Positions 49,691 to 61,240 of a stretch of DNA of 64,000 nucleotides are shown in pieces. The position numbers were made by a program, and so were the translations under genes. Each line of letters opens with the position of its first letter. Positions within the stretch are counted from its first letter, which is position 1. The stretch covers positions 30,095,820-30,159,819 of the forward strand of contig NW_020312817.1 in the NCBI RefSeq assembly GCF_003265705.1, given 5' to 3'. The DNA comes from Callorhinus ursinus. Its lineage: Eukaryota; Chordata; Mammalia; Carnivora; Otariidae. Under the pieces are notes generated by a model. That model was not told the origin of the DNA. It searched no databases and saw nothing but the letters and a program-made list of their open reading frames with translations.

Positions 49691-50351
49691 CCTATCCTTA
49701 AGAAGTTCAACAGGGCTATTCTTATAACATCCCCACTGTGTTTTTTATACTAATGCATCTCTGTAGGAGAACAGATCACTGTGAGCCTAGAGATGGCTGA
49801 TCGCCGGGCTTAATCGGAGGATGGCTTTTAGAGTTAATCTAGGTGAAGAAAGGAAATGTGACCCAATTAGGCACTTCTCCAAGATATTTTTTCCCTTAAC
49901 TGAGATGTATTAATTTTTAAGCGGCAGTACATTTGATAGCTGATGAGTATTCTTTGAAGCTTGATGAAACATGGAGTTACATGTTTTAATAGACATTCAA
50001 GCTCAGAGAACGCGGTTTGCTGAATAATGACATGTGCCTGAATGGAAGGCCAGCTCAGCACTGCCCAAACATGGGCCAGGCGAGAAGGCCTGAGATTTTC
50101 CTTAAAAAATATTGGGATCTAGGCTCAAAGCAGGGAAAATGTAAGGGAGTTAAGTTTCACACCATTGCTCATCTAATCTCCTCCACCAGAAAGGGTACAG
50201 AATAATGGTAGCTCAGGAAATGTTTCCATGAGCAATCAAATACCTTCATTATTTTAAAAAAATTTCCAAAATGTAACCATTTAATGTCTAACTTTGAGTA
50301 ACTTCCTGGTAAAACCACCGAAGAGAAACTGATTTAAAAAATATATTTATA

Positions 50352-50540
50352 GGGGCACCTGGGTGGCTCAGTCAGTTAAGTGTCTGCCTTCAGCTCAGGT
50401 CATGATCCCGGGGTCCTGGGATGGAGCCCCACACGGGGCTCTCTCTGCTCAGCGGGGAGTCTGCTTCTCCCTTTGCCTCTGCCCCTCCCCCCTGCTCTTT
50501 CTCTCTTGCCCTCAAACGAATAAATAAAAAATATTTTTAA
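50352..50540 (+). mobile_element. Carnivore tRNA-derived SINE
   Basis: The head GGGGCACCTGGGTGGCTCAG and an AATAAATAAAAAA tail are intact. An A/T-rich duplication (AAAAATATATTTATA-like) flanks it imperfectly. Confidence 0.92.
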
Positions 50541-51198
50541 AAATATATATATTTATACATCACAGTACCTGGATGAGTTGACACGCTATACAGGACTGTT
50601 AATCATAAGCCATTTATGAGATGTCTTAATAATCTTTCTGAAGAGCCAGTTTTTAATTAATTGCCTCTGTTGCTTTTATCTCCCTAACTTTGATTTCCCT
50701 CATATATTTATGATTTCCTCCTTTCTTGTTTCTTTGGACTTGCTCTGTTGCTCTTTTTCTGATTTCTTCAACTGAATGCTCTTCTCTCTCTCTCTTTTTT
50801 TTTTTACCTCATTTCCTGTGAAATTTCCCTTTAAACACTGCCTTCCCTGTTTCCCAGCAATGTTGACATAGTTTTTCCATTGTTCTTCATTTTTAAGTAT
50901 TTGGTTAATTTACCTGTAATCCCCTCCCATTAAAAAAAACCTTTTTGTCATAGAAATTCCTAAATCTACATAGAAGTAGAGACAATTGTATAATGACACA
51001 GAACTTCGACAGTTATAAATAAATTCATGGCCAATCCTATTTTAATACATTGAGACCTCAGCTAGTAAATCCTCTAGGACTGAGGTGTTAGAAAGGTCTT
51101 GCCAGGTGATCTTTGTTAAAGTAAAAGCACCCTTCGCTTGCCTTCTTATGCCTAGTGACAGTTTTCCAAACCTCAGACTGGTCTGATAAGTGAGAAAC

Positions 51199-51282
51199 TT
51201 AAATTTAAATTTAAGTTCTAAATTTTAAATTTAAATTTAATTTTAAATTTATTTTAAATTTTAAATTTTAAATTTAAATTGT
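51199..51282. repeat. AAATTT palindromic low-complexity block
   Basis: Over 80 nt are built from TTTAAATTT/AAATTTAAA units, so the strand is largely self-complementary. Confidence 0.9.
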
Positions 51283-51898
51283 GACCACTACAAGCAGATG
51301 ATTCTCTGACACTGTTCCCAAAAAATTGTTGGCATTGGACAGTTTCATCCAAGATGGCAGAATCAAGGAAACATGAGCATGAAGTCTAAAGGGACCTCAT
51401 GAATTGTCCACTCCACCTCCTTTTTAGTAATGAAAAAAATCGAAGCCTTGAGGGGGCTAAATGCCTTGTTCGAAGTTGCTCTGCTAACTAATGACAGAAC
51501 TAGGGTTGTGGTCTCCTGGGTCAGGCACTCTCCATGAGGAGAACAGATGTCTGGGCTGTTTTTCTATATGCAATTTAAGACAGATAGTTCCTAATTTAGG
51601 CAGAAGTGTGAAATAGGGGAACTGTGTTCTCTAGTCCCAGGCTCTGCTCTCCTCTTCTTGTTTCATGAATTCCTTGCTTCTAGAGACACTTCTTGCCTTC
51701 TCCTAAGCTCCTCTCTCTTCCTGTTAGCTTCCTGCTATCAAAAAGGAAATTATTATTATTTTATTCATACACTCGGTATGATTTTGGTTAGAATGGCAGA
51801 AAATTGTACTGTAAACGCCTTCCTAGCATCTTGAATCCCTAGTACCTTACTCAGTTCTTGATGTATAGTAGATACCACTATCTGAGGAACAGATAATT

Positions 51899-51960
51899 AG
51901 AAGGAAAGAAGGAAGGGAGGGAGGGAGGGAGGGAGGATGGATGGCTGGATGGCTGGATGA
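51899..51960 (+). repeat. (GGAA/GGGA/GGAT)n microsatellite
   Basis: Purine-rich tetramers change from GGAA to GGGA to GGAT/GGCT. Confidence 0.85.
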
Positions 51961-52350
51961 ATTTGCATTCTGTAGTTCATCTCTGGACCACTTCTGTTAG
52001 ATGTATTGCTAAGGTGTCTGACAAAAATTACAGCAGTGTAACATAACACTTATCATAAACTGATTTAGTAAATTGGATCAGTCCTGTTTGTTTTTCAGAG
52101 AATTCCCTACTTGGACATAATATGAATCAGTGGTCGTGTTTGTTCGCTCTATATTTAGAGATTTGCATCAGTTGAAGAAGTTAGTCTTCAAAAAATATCT
52201 GTGAGCATATTTTAGCATTTCCATTGTCTTAGATCCAGGGTTTGTCCACTCTGGTCTACAGTTACATATGCTTAACATAGTTTTACTTTGTGGAAATGCC
52301 TGTAAAACAGATTTTTGTAACATGAATCATTTCTACTGATAACCATAATT

Positions 52351-52611
52351 TTGCCCTTCCTGCTTTGCACTGATTACAGTACCAGGAAGAGAGGGAGAGG
52401 GAAGCCCGCTGGCTTTTGGAACATCCGCCTTAAGCTTGAAGCAGAGAGAATGAAAGCTCACAGCATTAGATTCCTCCTTGAGCCGAATGAATGCCTGATA
52501 ACAGCCAGCCAGGAGCTGGGGGAGTTAAGAGCCACAATTTTGCATTACACTGGAGTTTCTAGGCTGGCATGGAAAGATATGCCAGTATTAGCTATTTGCA
52601 TCTTACTGTAG
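52351..52611 (+). promoter_or_regulatory. Enhancer-like intronic block, tentative (also an 86-codon open frame)
   Basis: A non-repetitive stretch stays open for 86 codons but shows no domain, Kozak context or splice evidence. TGATAA (52496-52501), GAATGAATGCC and TTTTGCATTAC look like GATA, TEAD and octamer-type sites. An enhancer is more plausible than a gene. Neither is shown. Confidence 0.2.
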
Positions 52612-55519
52612 CCACAGGGATATGTGAACAGCTGGAGAATTAATTTGATATATATTCCCAGAAGCTTCTCCTCTGCCAACAGAATTCCATTACTGTGAGC
52701 TTCTGAGTGTGTACTGTGAATTTGTTTCTTGCCTTTTAATATCTGCTATAGCATATTTCTGGGTAAGTGGATTGCCACCTAATGGGGTGCAGCTATATCT
52801 TGGTTTGGAGTAAACTCCATTTGCCTAAGCTGATACAGGGTAGAAAAGGTAAGCCTTTGAGTATACAAATGGCTGTACCTCCAGGAAGTCAGAGATTTTA
52901 GATGAACACACAGTAATGTGGCCAGTAAGTGCAGTCACACCTGAAACGTTTTATTCCATATTAGTGGAATTTCAGACACCGGCATGCAGATGGAAAGATA
53001 TTTTGAAGGGCGGAGAGGTGGAATCCAGGATCAGGGAGGCGAGAGTTGCCATGGCTGGTTCCTGGAGCTGCTGCTTCCCAGGTCTGGAGTCGGATGTCTC
53101 CCTCCATTTTCTGGGACCCCTCTGCCCCCACATCCTCCTCCCCAGTGCTCTCTTTCCTCCCACCAGGATTGAGACCCCTAACTAGCCCTTGCATTTAAAA
53201 ATCTTCTGTGTCACACGCAGAAGGAAGGAATTCCAGGCATCACTGAGAATACTAGAAGGTGCCTTGTGCAGGGTGAGACTGAATGTGGCCGTTGGAAGGA
53301 CAGGTGTTTTTGCTTTGGCACTACATGTGTGCTCTTAAAACAAAAACCAGCCTTCTGGAGAATCATTTACTACACTAAAAATGAGAGAGGTGTTGGGAAA
53401 GATAGGATTAGGGGTAGGTCACTCAAAACCTACGGAACTGTATACAGAGAAGGTAGATCTAGACAATAAGAATCTAAATGAAAACACGGACACAGGTAAG
53501 CCACCCATAGCATTTGCACCTGGAGCCTGGACAGCCCATCCTTTGCAGCCTTACCCCCAGGCTCCTACTGCTTCCTTCTGGGCATGGTGCCTTGAAGACA
53601 CTCACTTCTAATGGAGACGAGGTTTCATCAGAATTACACCTAGAATCCAAGGGGAGTTTCTTCATCATGATATTTAAATACAGGGGGAAATATCTCTAGT
53701 TTTTTCATTTGTATTTGCAACCTCCTGGGTACTTTAATGTCATGGAAAGTTCATTCACTACAGCCATCATTTCTCGAGGTAGAGGAAGGAATTTAAACAA
53801 GATTATCTATCAGCCTTTTCTTAAGGTGTTCATTATCGCTGAGACTTCCTTTCTTTGTGAGAGAACTTGCTCTTGATCTTGTCATAACATTAATGTGCTG
53901 AGAAAAGTCATGTGTGAATCAACACAATGTTTGCATTTTATTGACCTCATTTTCCTTTTTCCCCAATTACGTATCAACTAAATCCCACTGAAGACACATG
54001 TCTGTTGATGGTTTAGGGTAACCATTAGGAGAAGAGGTCCCCCGTAACCTTTGGTATTTCTGAGACCTGGATCCTATGCTGCCTTGGCCCAGGTGTATCA
54101 GCAAGACACGCTCTTTAGAAGAGCAACCCCGGGGTGGGGGTGGGGAATCCCAAGACCCTTTCAGGGAGTATGCAGGTCCAGACTATTTCCATGGCAATAT
54201 TAAAATGTTACTTTAATTCTGTGTGTCATCCTTTGCTCTGGGACCACAAGGCAGTGGTGGTCAAACTGCTGGCTTCGTAGCACTAGGAGAGGGAGTGGTA
54301 CCGACCGCCAGTCATGGCATTTGTTCCTGGTCCTTCTTAGCCATCTTCTTACATCTCGTGTTACCGTTCTGGGGGATGAGATGGGAAATGTGTGGGAACT
54401 AATTCTGTCTCATGCTGAAGTACCGTGCTTGTCTCAAAGGAAAGCATCACGTCTTGAGAGGTCTTCTAAGTATCCGAGTGGAGATGTCCAGTTAGCAGTT
54501 CTATGTGACTATCTCTTCACTGAGCTACTTAACATATTTGGACGTATCCGAACATACATCAGTTTTAATTCATACGTGAAAGCATTAGATTTCACTCATC
54601 TTATATTGAGAGAAAATACCTCAACATCCCGATTTGGTGTCTTGCAGAAGTTACAAACTTAAAAATACACTCGCAGAGGTGTCTCAGTTGTCTTTTCCGA
54701 CTGGAGAATACATCTTGTCTAGAGAGTACCAGGGAAAAAAGATTACTTGAAATAAATATTTAAAAGGCAGTACTCCTGCTTTTAACTCCTTCCCCCTCCC
54801 CCCTGACCAGTCCAAGGAGAAATTAGGAATCCGAGAATCAGAGCCTTCATCCTTGCATTGTATATATGGATTTACGTAAGAGAGATTTAAAAACATCAAA
54901 TTTGCCAACCACTGTCCGCAGAACTGTTGGGCTCAGATTTGATTTCTGTAATCAAACCTCACTAAATTTTTGCTTTGAGTCCCTGTTGATTGGCTGTAAA
55001 AATATTTTAAAGTATAATGTTCTGTAATAGAAAAGCATAAAAGCATTTGTCTCAGAAGCATGTTGTACTTGATCCTATAAAGCAATGGTTGCTAAGGGAA
55101 CTATTTGCCAAGAAAAACAAAGTATTGATTAGGGCGGGGGGCATGGAATTAAAAAGATTTCCTCTCAAAAAAGAAAATAAAGGTATATAAGACATTTTGG
55201 GGTTCAGAGTTGACAGCTTCCTAACTGGACATGGTGGCCATGCCATTTTTTAGAGGGGACAGTCAGGCTTACCTGTGCATCTTCCCATGCAGCCTGTTAC
55301 TGCTGCCCAGAGACTTTTGCTGGGAACAAAGCAAGAATCAGTAAGGTGTTGGGGAAAGCATCAATGGCAGTTGCCTTTTAATTCGGATTCCACATTCAAA
55401 GAGAATGGTCTTCCTAGAAAACACATGGACAGCAGCATTGACCATACCAATGATGAAATACATGGCTAGATATATCGTATAGTACTATTATATATTACAG
55501 TACATAAAGTTAATGGACG

Positions 55520-56160
55520 CTGTACTAAGTTCTGGGGTTAAGGGGATTCAGAGTTGGATAAGACGCTACTCCTACACACAAGGACTCTACCTCGTGGGGA
55601 AGTTTGACTTACATAAAGCCATTACCACAGGGGACCAGAGATCTATGCACCTGCCTCAAGGAGCATGGAAAATGGAGCCGTTCATAGTGGAGAAGACTTC
55701 CCCAAAGAGGTCACATTTGAACTGGGTCTTGATGGACGAATAGGAATTACCGTGGGAAGAAGGGAGGGGGGTGTTCTAGGTAGATGATACTCCATGAGCA
55801 GAGGTGGGGAAGCGGTTATTACGGGTTTGTAGTGAGACCCTCAGGACGCTTAGAGCATTAGGATGTGTGAGGGATTGGTGAACGATGAGTCCGTAGAAGT
55901 ACAAGCCATATCATGAAGAACCTTTTATTCTACAATAAGAATGTTGGGCTTTTTCTTGTTGGCAAGAGAGCACCACTGAGGAGGTTTGTTTTTTGAGGAT
56001 GAGGACCCCCCCGTGCTGGGGAAGGGAGTAGTGGAGGGAAAGAGGGCAATGGCAGGGAGACTGGGGAGAGGCTGTTGCAGTCCTTCGGGAGAATGAGGTC
56101 TTCAGGGAGTTCTCGTTCTAATGGAGGGTAAGGAGGTTTACTGTGGGAAAAGATCATCAG
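55520..56160 (+). repeat. Old interspersed repeat family, copy 3 (unnamed)
   Basis: 'AGTTCTGGGGTTAAGGGGATTCAGAGTTGGATAAG', 'GGTCACATTTGAACTGGGTC' and 'GCCATATCATGAAGAACC' follow the family order. A related scrap lies at 54460-54510. Confidence 0.6.
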
Positions 56161-57604
56161 AATCCATTCAGTGTGGTGATGGATTAACTGTACATATTTA
56201 TAAAAATAGTAATAAATATTTCTTCTCAGAATATGATGGGGAAAGGAGAAATAGATAAAGGAGAAATAGAAGGGACTAGTTTTCCAGTGGTTCAGCTGTT
56301 ACTTGATTTCTTACAAGTTTTTAAGTTCCTAGGGTTGAACTGAGTTACAGATTTGAATATAAAGTCACAAAAATTCCTTCATGACAAATTTCGCTGAACT
56401 GGATTAGGAGAGTGGTACTAATAGCTTGTTAAAAAATAAATGTAGAGATGGGAAATCATTTATGTGTCCCATGGATTATATATTATAACTGAAGACTTGT
56501 CAACAATTTTCCCATGTTGAGTTGTTTCATTATGTTCTTTTCTGGCTTTCCTTTCAGGATAATTTAGTAATTTCACTGTTGTCTTGAAGGTAGGAATGAA
56601 CCTTGGTGTGTTTACATGTTATTTCTAAAAACCAAATACAGGCTAAACATCTTAAAACAGATAAATTATGTTTTTGTTTAAACTTGTAAAATCATTTTAC
56701 TAAGAGCTGAGACTTTGATCAAGTAAGTGAGCCCGAAACCAGAACAGAAGAGGTTTTCAAAGAATTGCTTTGAAGCTCTTTATACTGTAAATGATTTCTA
56801 AAGACCCCTTGACAAGAAAATTATTTCAGCGAGGGAGAATAGCCTTTTGCAGTAAGTTAGTGATGTCACCAGAAGTAAAATTTAGCTGTAAAAAAAAAAA
56901 AAAAAATTATAGCCATCTGTTTACACTGTCTTCTATGAAAACACATTCTCAAGATGGCTTTATACCTGCCTTCGTTTGAGCAACAGGTTTAAGGTATCTT
57001 AAATTCAAGCACTTTAAAAAAATTCTCTCCAGATACGGTTATCAGAAACATGTTTACTATTTAACAGGTAGTACCTAGTTAAGGTACCTTAAAGTATCTA
57101 TGAAAGATAATGTTGAGGGGGGAGAAAACTCACAGAGTGCCCCAGAGATTCATAGAGAAGTAGCCTGATTTCCTGTAAGAGGTGTTTTCAGCTGTGAGGA
57201 ATAGCGTTACGGATTGAGTCGGCCGATGGTTCTTGTGTCGGCCGATGTCATGCTTGTGTCTTGTTTCATTTGTCTGAGCTGGAGCCCATGAACGTAGTTT
57301 TGAAATCTGCTTTGTTTCTTATAGTCTACTCCTATGATTGCATTACCAGGGTAGTGATTTGGTCTCAGCTTCAGAGTATGACTTCCTCAGCCTCTCACTA
57401 AGCAGTCACCCTCAGTTTTGTTCTCCTCTCTGGCTTTGGTTTTGGGTGGACGTTAGCATCTGAACTGAAATGCGTTTGTGGAATCTCCACTGCTGTATTC
57501 ATTCCTCCTTCTTTTGGTGGTGTCTGAGGTTTTATGTTGATTAGCTGTCTTGATGTATTAAATTGCCGGCTGTTTGAAACCCAAAGCTCATCTCTACCAG
57601 ATGG

Positions 57605-57632
57605 ACTGAAACAAAACAAAACAAAACAAAAA
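57605..57632 (+). repeat. (AAAAC)n microsatellite
   Basis: Four to five AAAAC units, about 360 nt before exon 2. Confidence 0.85.
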
Positions 57633-57992
57633 ACTGTGGGTATTTTTGAGTCATTTTGTAGGTTGACTGAAGTGTCTCCTGTAATTTTATTGAAAGTAGG
57701 AAAATCCAGGAATCTTTGTTTAAAATGACACGTAAGAGAAGTCGTGGTTTTTGATCCCACACATTTGTATATATGGTTATTTAATGTCTACCTGTATGGC
57801 TCTGTTTCCCTTTTCTCACTTATTTGGAGGTTGGATCTCATTCATTTGTCAAATTGCAGCCAAAACCACCTTTTGTAAATCGAGGTGTGGATATCAGGTG
57901 TTAATCTTGACATCTTTGCACATTTTTGCTTTCAAACAGGCCTTTGAATGAAGCCGCAAGCAAATATTATGTGGTTGTTAATTGTTTTACAG

Positions 57993-58166
57993 ATGAGAAC
58001 TGGGACGATGACCAGCTGCTTGGTTTTGAACCCTGCAATGAAAACCTTGTCTCTGGCTGCAATATAATCAATGGGAAATGTGAATGTGACACCATTCGCA
58101 CCTGCAACAATCCCTTTGAGTTTCCAAGGAAAGATACGTGCCTTTCAGCTTTGAAGAGGATTGAAG
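57993..58166 (+). CDS. CRIM1: CRIM1 coding exon 2: cysteine-containing segment after the IGFBP-like domain
   Basis: The exon is 174 nt, phase 1 at both ends, and encodes residues 111-168 (starts DENWDDDQLLGF, ends LSALKRIE). The acceptor is TTGTTTTACAG|ATGAG and the donor is ATTGAAG|GTAAGT, a near-perfect consensus. Six cysteines are present (125, 133, 140, 142, 148, 160), including the KCEC motif at 139-142. The segment joins the IGFBP-like domain to the first VWC repeat in the family protein. From memory, human CRIM1 has Asn-Trp-Thr at 113-115. Here it is Asn-Trp-Asp, so that sequon is absent. A second AG with a pyrimidine-rich lead lies 54 nt upstream (57938-57939). If used, it would bring in an immediate TGA. 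Confidence 0.95.
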
Positions 58167-59688
58167 GTAAGTACTGATTCTCAACAATTGTCAGGCTTAG
58201 GACTGTGTCATATTTGAGCTCGAGGAGGCAAAGACACACTTACAGAGACTGATACCTTTTATAATCCCAAACAAGATGCATAAAGTTGACTGAGTACTGA
58301 CGTGATGATGTGTGTGCACCATGTACATCTGTGTTTTCTGGAGGTCATGGATTTGGTAATGCTGTGGTCTCATGAGCAGGGTAGTTTGTGCCAGCTTGCT
58401 TAGGTCACCTCTGCATACTGGATGATTTCACAAGTGGTGTGCTTGAAATTGGCATCTGTTGTCACCAGGTCCATTCCGCTTGATTTACCGTAGCCTGGTG
58501 CTCCATGAGGAGAGTGCTAATTAGAAATGCAGCTCATCTGACAAGGAAGTATGTCTCTTTAACAGAGATGGGAGAATTGCACGGCGGTGGTTGAGGGCTC
58601 AGGTGGGTTTTGCCGTGGGGCAAAACCACATAGGTGTGGATGGGTCATTGGGTGCTTTGCCTGGGGAATGAAGTCAGGAATTACATTAAAATAACAAAAT
58701 TGTACTAATAATAGCCCATAACTTTTGTACATTCCTGCATAAAACCTAGACAAAAGATTGGAGACGTGGAAGTATGATTCCTAGCTTCAGTAATCGTGAG
58801 TGGCACGGCCAGAGCTTGGTACTGTGGCTCGCAACCAGGATTAACAAAGGATAAGGCCACAGACCAGCATGAAACTCTTTCCTAGCTCCATGTTCCTCTT
58901 GAGGAACAAAAAGAGCCAAGCCAGACATTCTTAAGTATACCTGTTATCTCTAAAATGATGTCATTCTTAGATGGAGAGTTTGGAATACCAAGAATTTGTG
59001 AGATCTCATAAGGGCAGTACAGCAGGACTGAAGTTGTTGAATTGTGTTAAGTTTCCAACTCATTAAATGGTAATAAAGAATAAGAAATTTATAATTGCCT
59101 CTAAAGTAGCTTTTCTCTTCGTATTTACCAATGCTGCTAAATCATTAAAAGAGATTATAGTAGGAAACAATGGAAATAAAGTTTTAGAACTACAGAGAGT
59201 CTAGGTAATATTTACTCTGGTCCTTAAATTGGAAAATTGGAGAACTGAGCTCCATGCAACTTCTCAGTAACAAGCCTGGGACTAACCATGTCAAGTATTC
59301 TTCCAACCGCATCATGATATTGGACAACACGTTACCTAACTCATTTTTACCATCCTGTGGCTCTTCGCTCACCCCTCTCCCTACCCCATTGCTTGCCAAA
59401 AGAGAGTATTTTGCCAATTGTACCATATAAACTTGCAGGGATATAGATGTCTATTGCAATAATGTAGGTACTCATACATATTGAAAATCACATGATCTAA
59501 AACAATACAGCAATTTAGATGATTTTTGCCACTCTTAGGTTTCACAGAACTTTTTTTTTCCCCCAAACGTTTCAAATGTATCATTGTCACTGCCCCTGTG
59601 TTTGTTCCGGCTACTTTCCAAGTCATTTAACCCCCTGTTCCCCGGCAGGCTCTCTTCACTGCCATCTGAATGGTCTGACAGGCAGCAA

Positions 59689-59742
59689 GTTGTGAATCTA
59701 AGTTATCACAAGAAGTAGGTTGTGAATCTAAGTTATCACAAG
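59689..59742 (+). repeat. Perfect 24-bp direct repeat, 30-bp spacing
   Basis: GTTGTGAATCTAAGTTATCA plus CAAG occurs identically at 59689-59712 and 59719-59742. Confidence 0.95.
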
Positions 59743-60199
59743 TTTTGTTCAGAACTCAGTGTCTTTTCACATAAAAGTGGGACAGTTGCATTTTTAATTA
59801 GGCATATATTTATGATCTTTACAATGTGGAGATTAATGGCATTGATTTTTAAAGTGATTCTAAGAAGGCTGTTTATAAGATCCAGCACTTCCAATTTTGA
59901 GAGCATTCCCTCAGGAATAATTACTGTAGCTGATTAAATTTCTTTACTTTTTTTTTTTTTAAAGAGATTCTGTCAGCTGACCTCTGTATAATCCAAAAGT
60001 AGAACTGGTGGAGCTCATTTAAAGTTAATGTATCCTCTACAAAGAGTACTTTGTTTTTTCATAATAAAGCACCCTGCAATATTCAAGATCTTATAAGAAG
60101 TCAGTATTAGGGATTTCCCTCTTCTGAGAAACAAGTTTGAAGGAGAAAGCCCTGCCTATTTTCAAATGCATATGAAAGAATTAGTGATGGTTTGGTACT

Positions 60200-61240
60200 G
60201 TGTACAATGGAGTTGTTAATAGGAATGAAGACTTAGAATGCTTCTAGGAATTTAAGGCCAGAAAAGTGTGACCTGGAATTGCAGGGTAAGGTGTCATGGA
60301 GGAGGTAGAGTCTGAACAGTTTGGAATTTGCGTGGTGATGGGTTCTAGGAAGGAGAACAATGTGGACAAAAGAATGAAACATACAAGCAGGATTTACATG
60401 ACTTAAGTAAGACACTGGGGACGGTGGTCTAAAAGAGCAAGGTTTTGGGGCACCTGGGTGGTCAGTTAAGTGTCTGCCTTCAGCTCAGGTCATGATCCCA
60501 GGGCCCTGGGATTGAGCCCAGTGTCAGGCTCCCTGCTCAGCGAGAGTCTGCTTCTCCCTCTCCCTCTGCCTGCCGCTCTGCCTACTTGTGCTCTCTCTCT
60601 CTCTGTCTCGCTGTCAAATAAATAAATAAAATCTTTAAAAAAAAATAAGTAAAAGAGCAACCTATGTTGCTATCAACCTATGTTGATAGGCTAGAGGAAA
60701 TAAAGATGGGGAGCAGCCTGGGACTAGATGACAGAGTGTCTTCGCATCTCAGAGGGAGCTTTAGCCCAGTAAGAGGAACTATCAGGAACCATTGCAGGTT
60801 TATGAGCGGAGAGAATCAGAGCCTGGCAAAGCCCTCGATCAGCAGATGGGATTGTGGGGGGGATGCGGATTGGGTTAGCAGGGGAGATACTGCGGTCTGG
60901 AGGCTCCCTGGAGAGCTGTTTCAGTTATTTAGATGTGGTGCCACTAGAGACTGGACTGGGGGCTAGCAGGGAAACAGCAAGGAAGAGATGGATACACACC
61001 ATTTTGCTGAAAGAACCTACAGTGTCTGCTAACATAGATCCTGTGGCAGGGATGAAAATGCACAAAGATGATTCTAGGGTCCCCCCCCCCGCAAAATAGC
61101 ACAAGAATGATAGTACAAGTCACACAGAAGTAGGGACACTTTTGAGATGTTTGTGCTTTTGAGATGTTTGGAAAGTGGAACTGGAGAATGGGATGTTTGT
61201 TTTAGGGACATAGAGGGTCAAGAGGGATTTTAAAAATATG
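60200..61240 (+). repeat. Old interspersed repeat family, copy 4, split by a SINE
   Basis: The left part holds 'GTAAGGTGTCATGGAGGAGG' and 'GAGAACAATGTGGACAAAAG'. The right part holds 'CCTGGGACTAGATGACAGAG' and 'GAGCTGTTTCAGTTATTTAG'. The SINE at 60447-60649 interrupts it. Confidence 0.5.
60447..60649 (+). mobile_element. Carnivore tRNA-derived SINE, 11-bp TSD
   Basis: GGGGCACCTGGGTGG head, CT-rich middle and (AAAT)n tail. TAAAAGAGCAA is duplicated at 60430-60440 and 60650-60660, with six extra bases between the left copy and the head. Confidence 0.92.

Larger units (their letters stand above)
19168..57992 (+). other. CRIM1: CRIM1 intron 1 (38,825 nt)
   Basis: GT at 19168-19169 and AG at 57991-57992 bound the intron. 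The first 430 nt belong to the CpG island, and a G-rich patch follows at 19797-19822. The rest is mainly unique AT-moderate DNA with four carnivore SINEs (24.6-24.9, 29.4-29.6, 46.7-46.9 and 50.35-50.54 kb) and scattered MIR, L2 and MER5-like pieces. Simple repeats and fragments of an old repeat family are concentrated in the last 12 kb. No supported gene lies inside on either strand. A possible short alternative terminal exon at 41457 is listed separately. Confidence 0.9.

Noticed and set aside
57926..58177. A small standalone ORF at exon 2
   Set aside because: Its start lies in the intron and its end passes the GTAAGT donor. Only 57993-58166 is exon.
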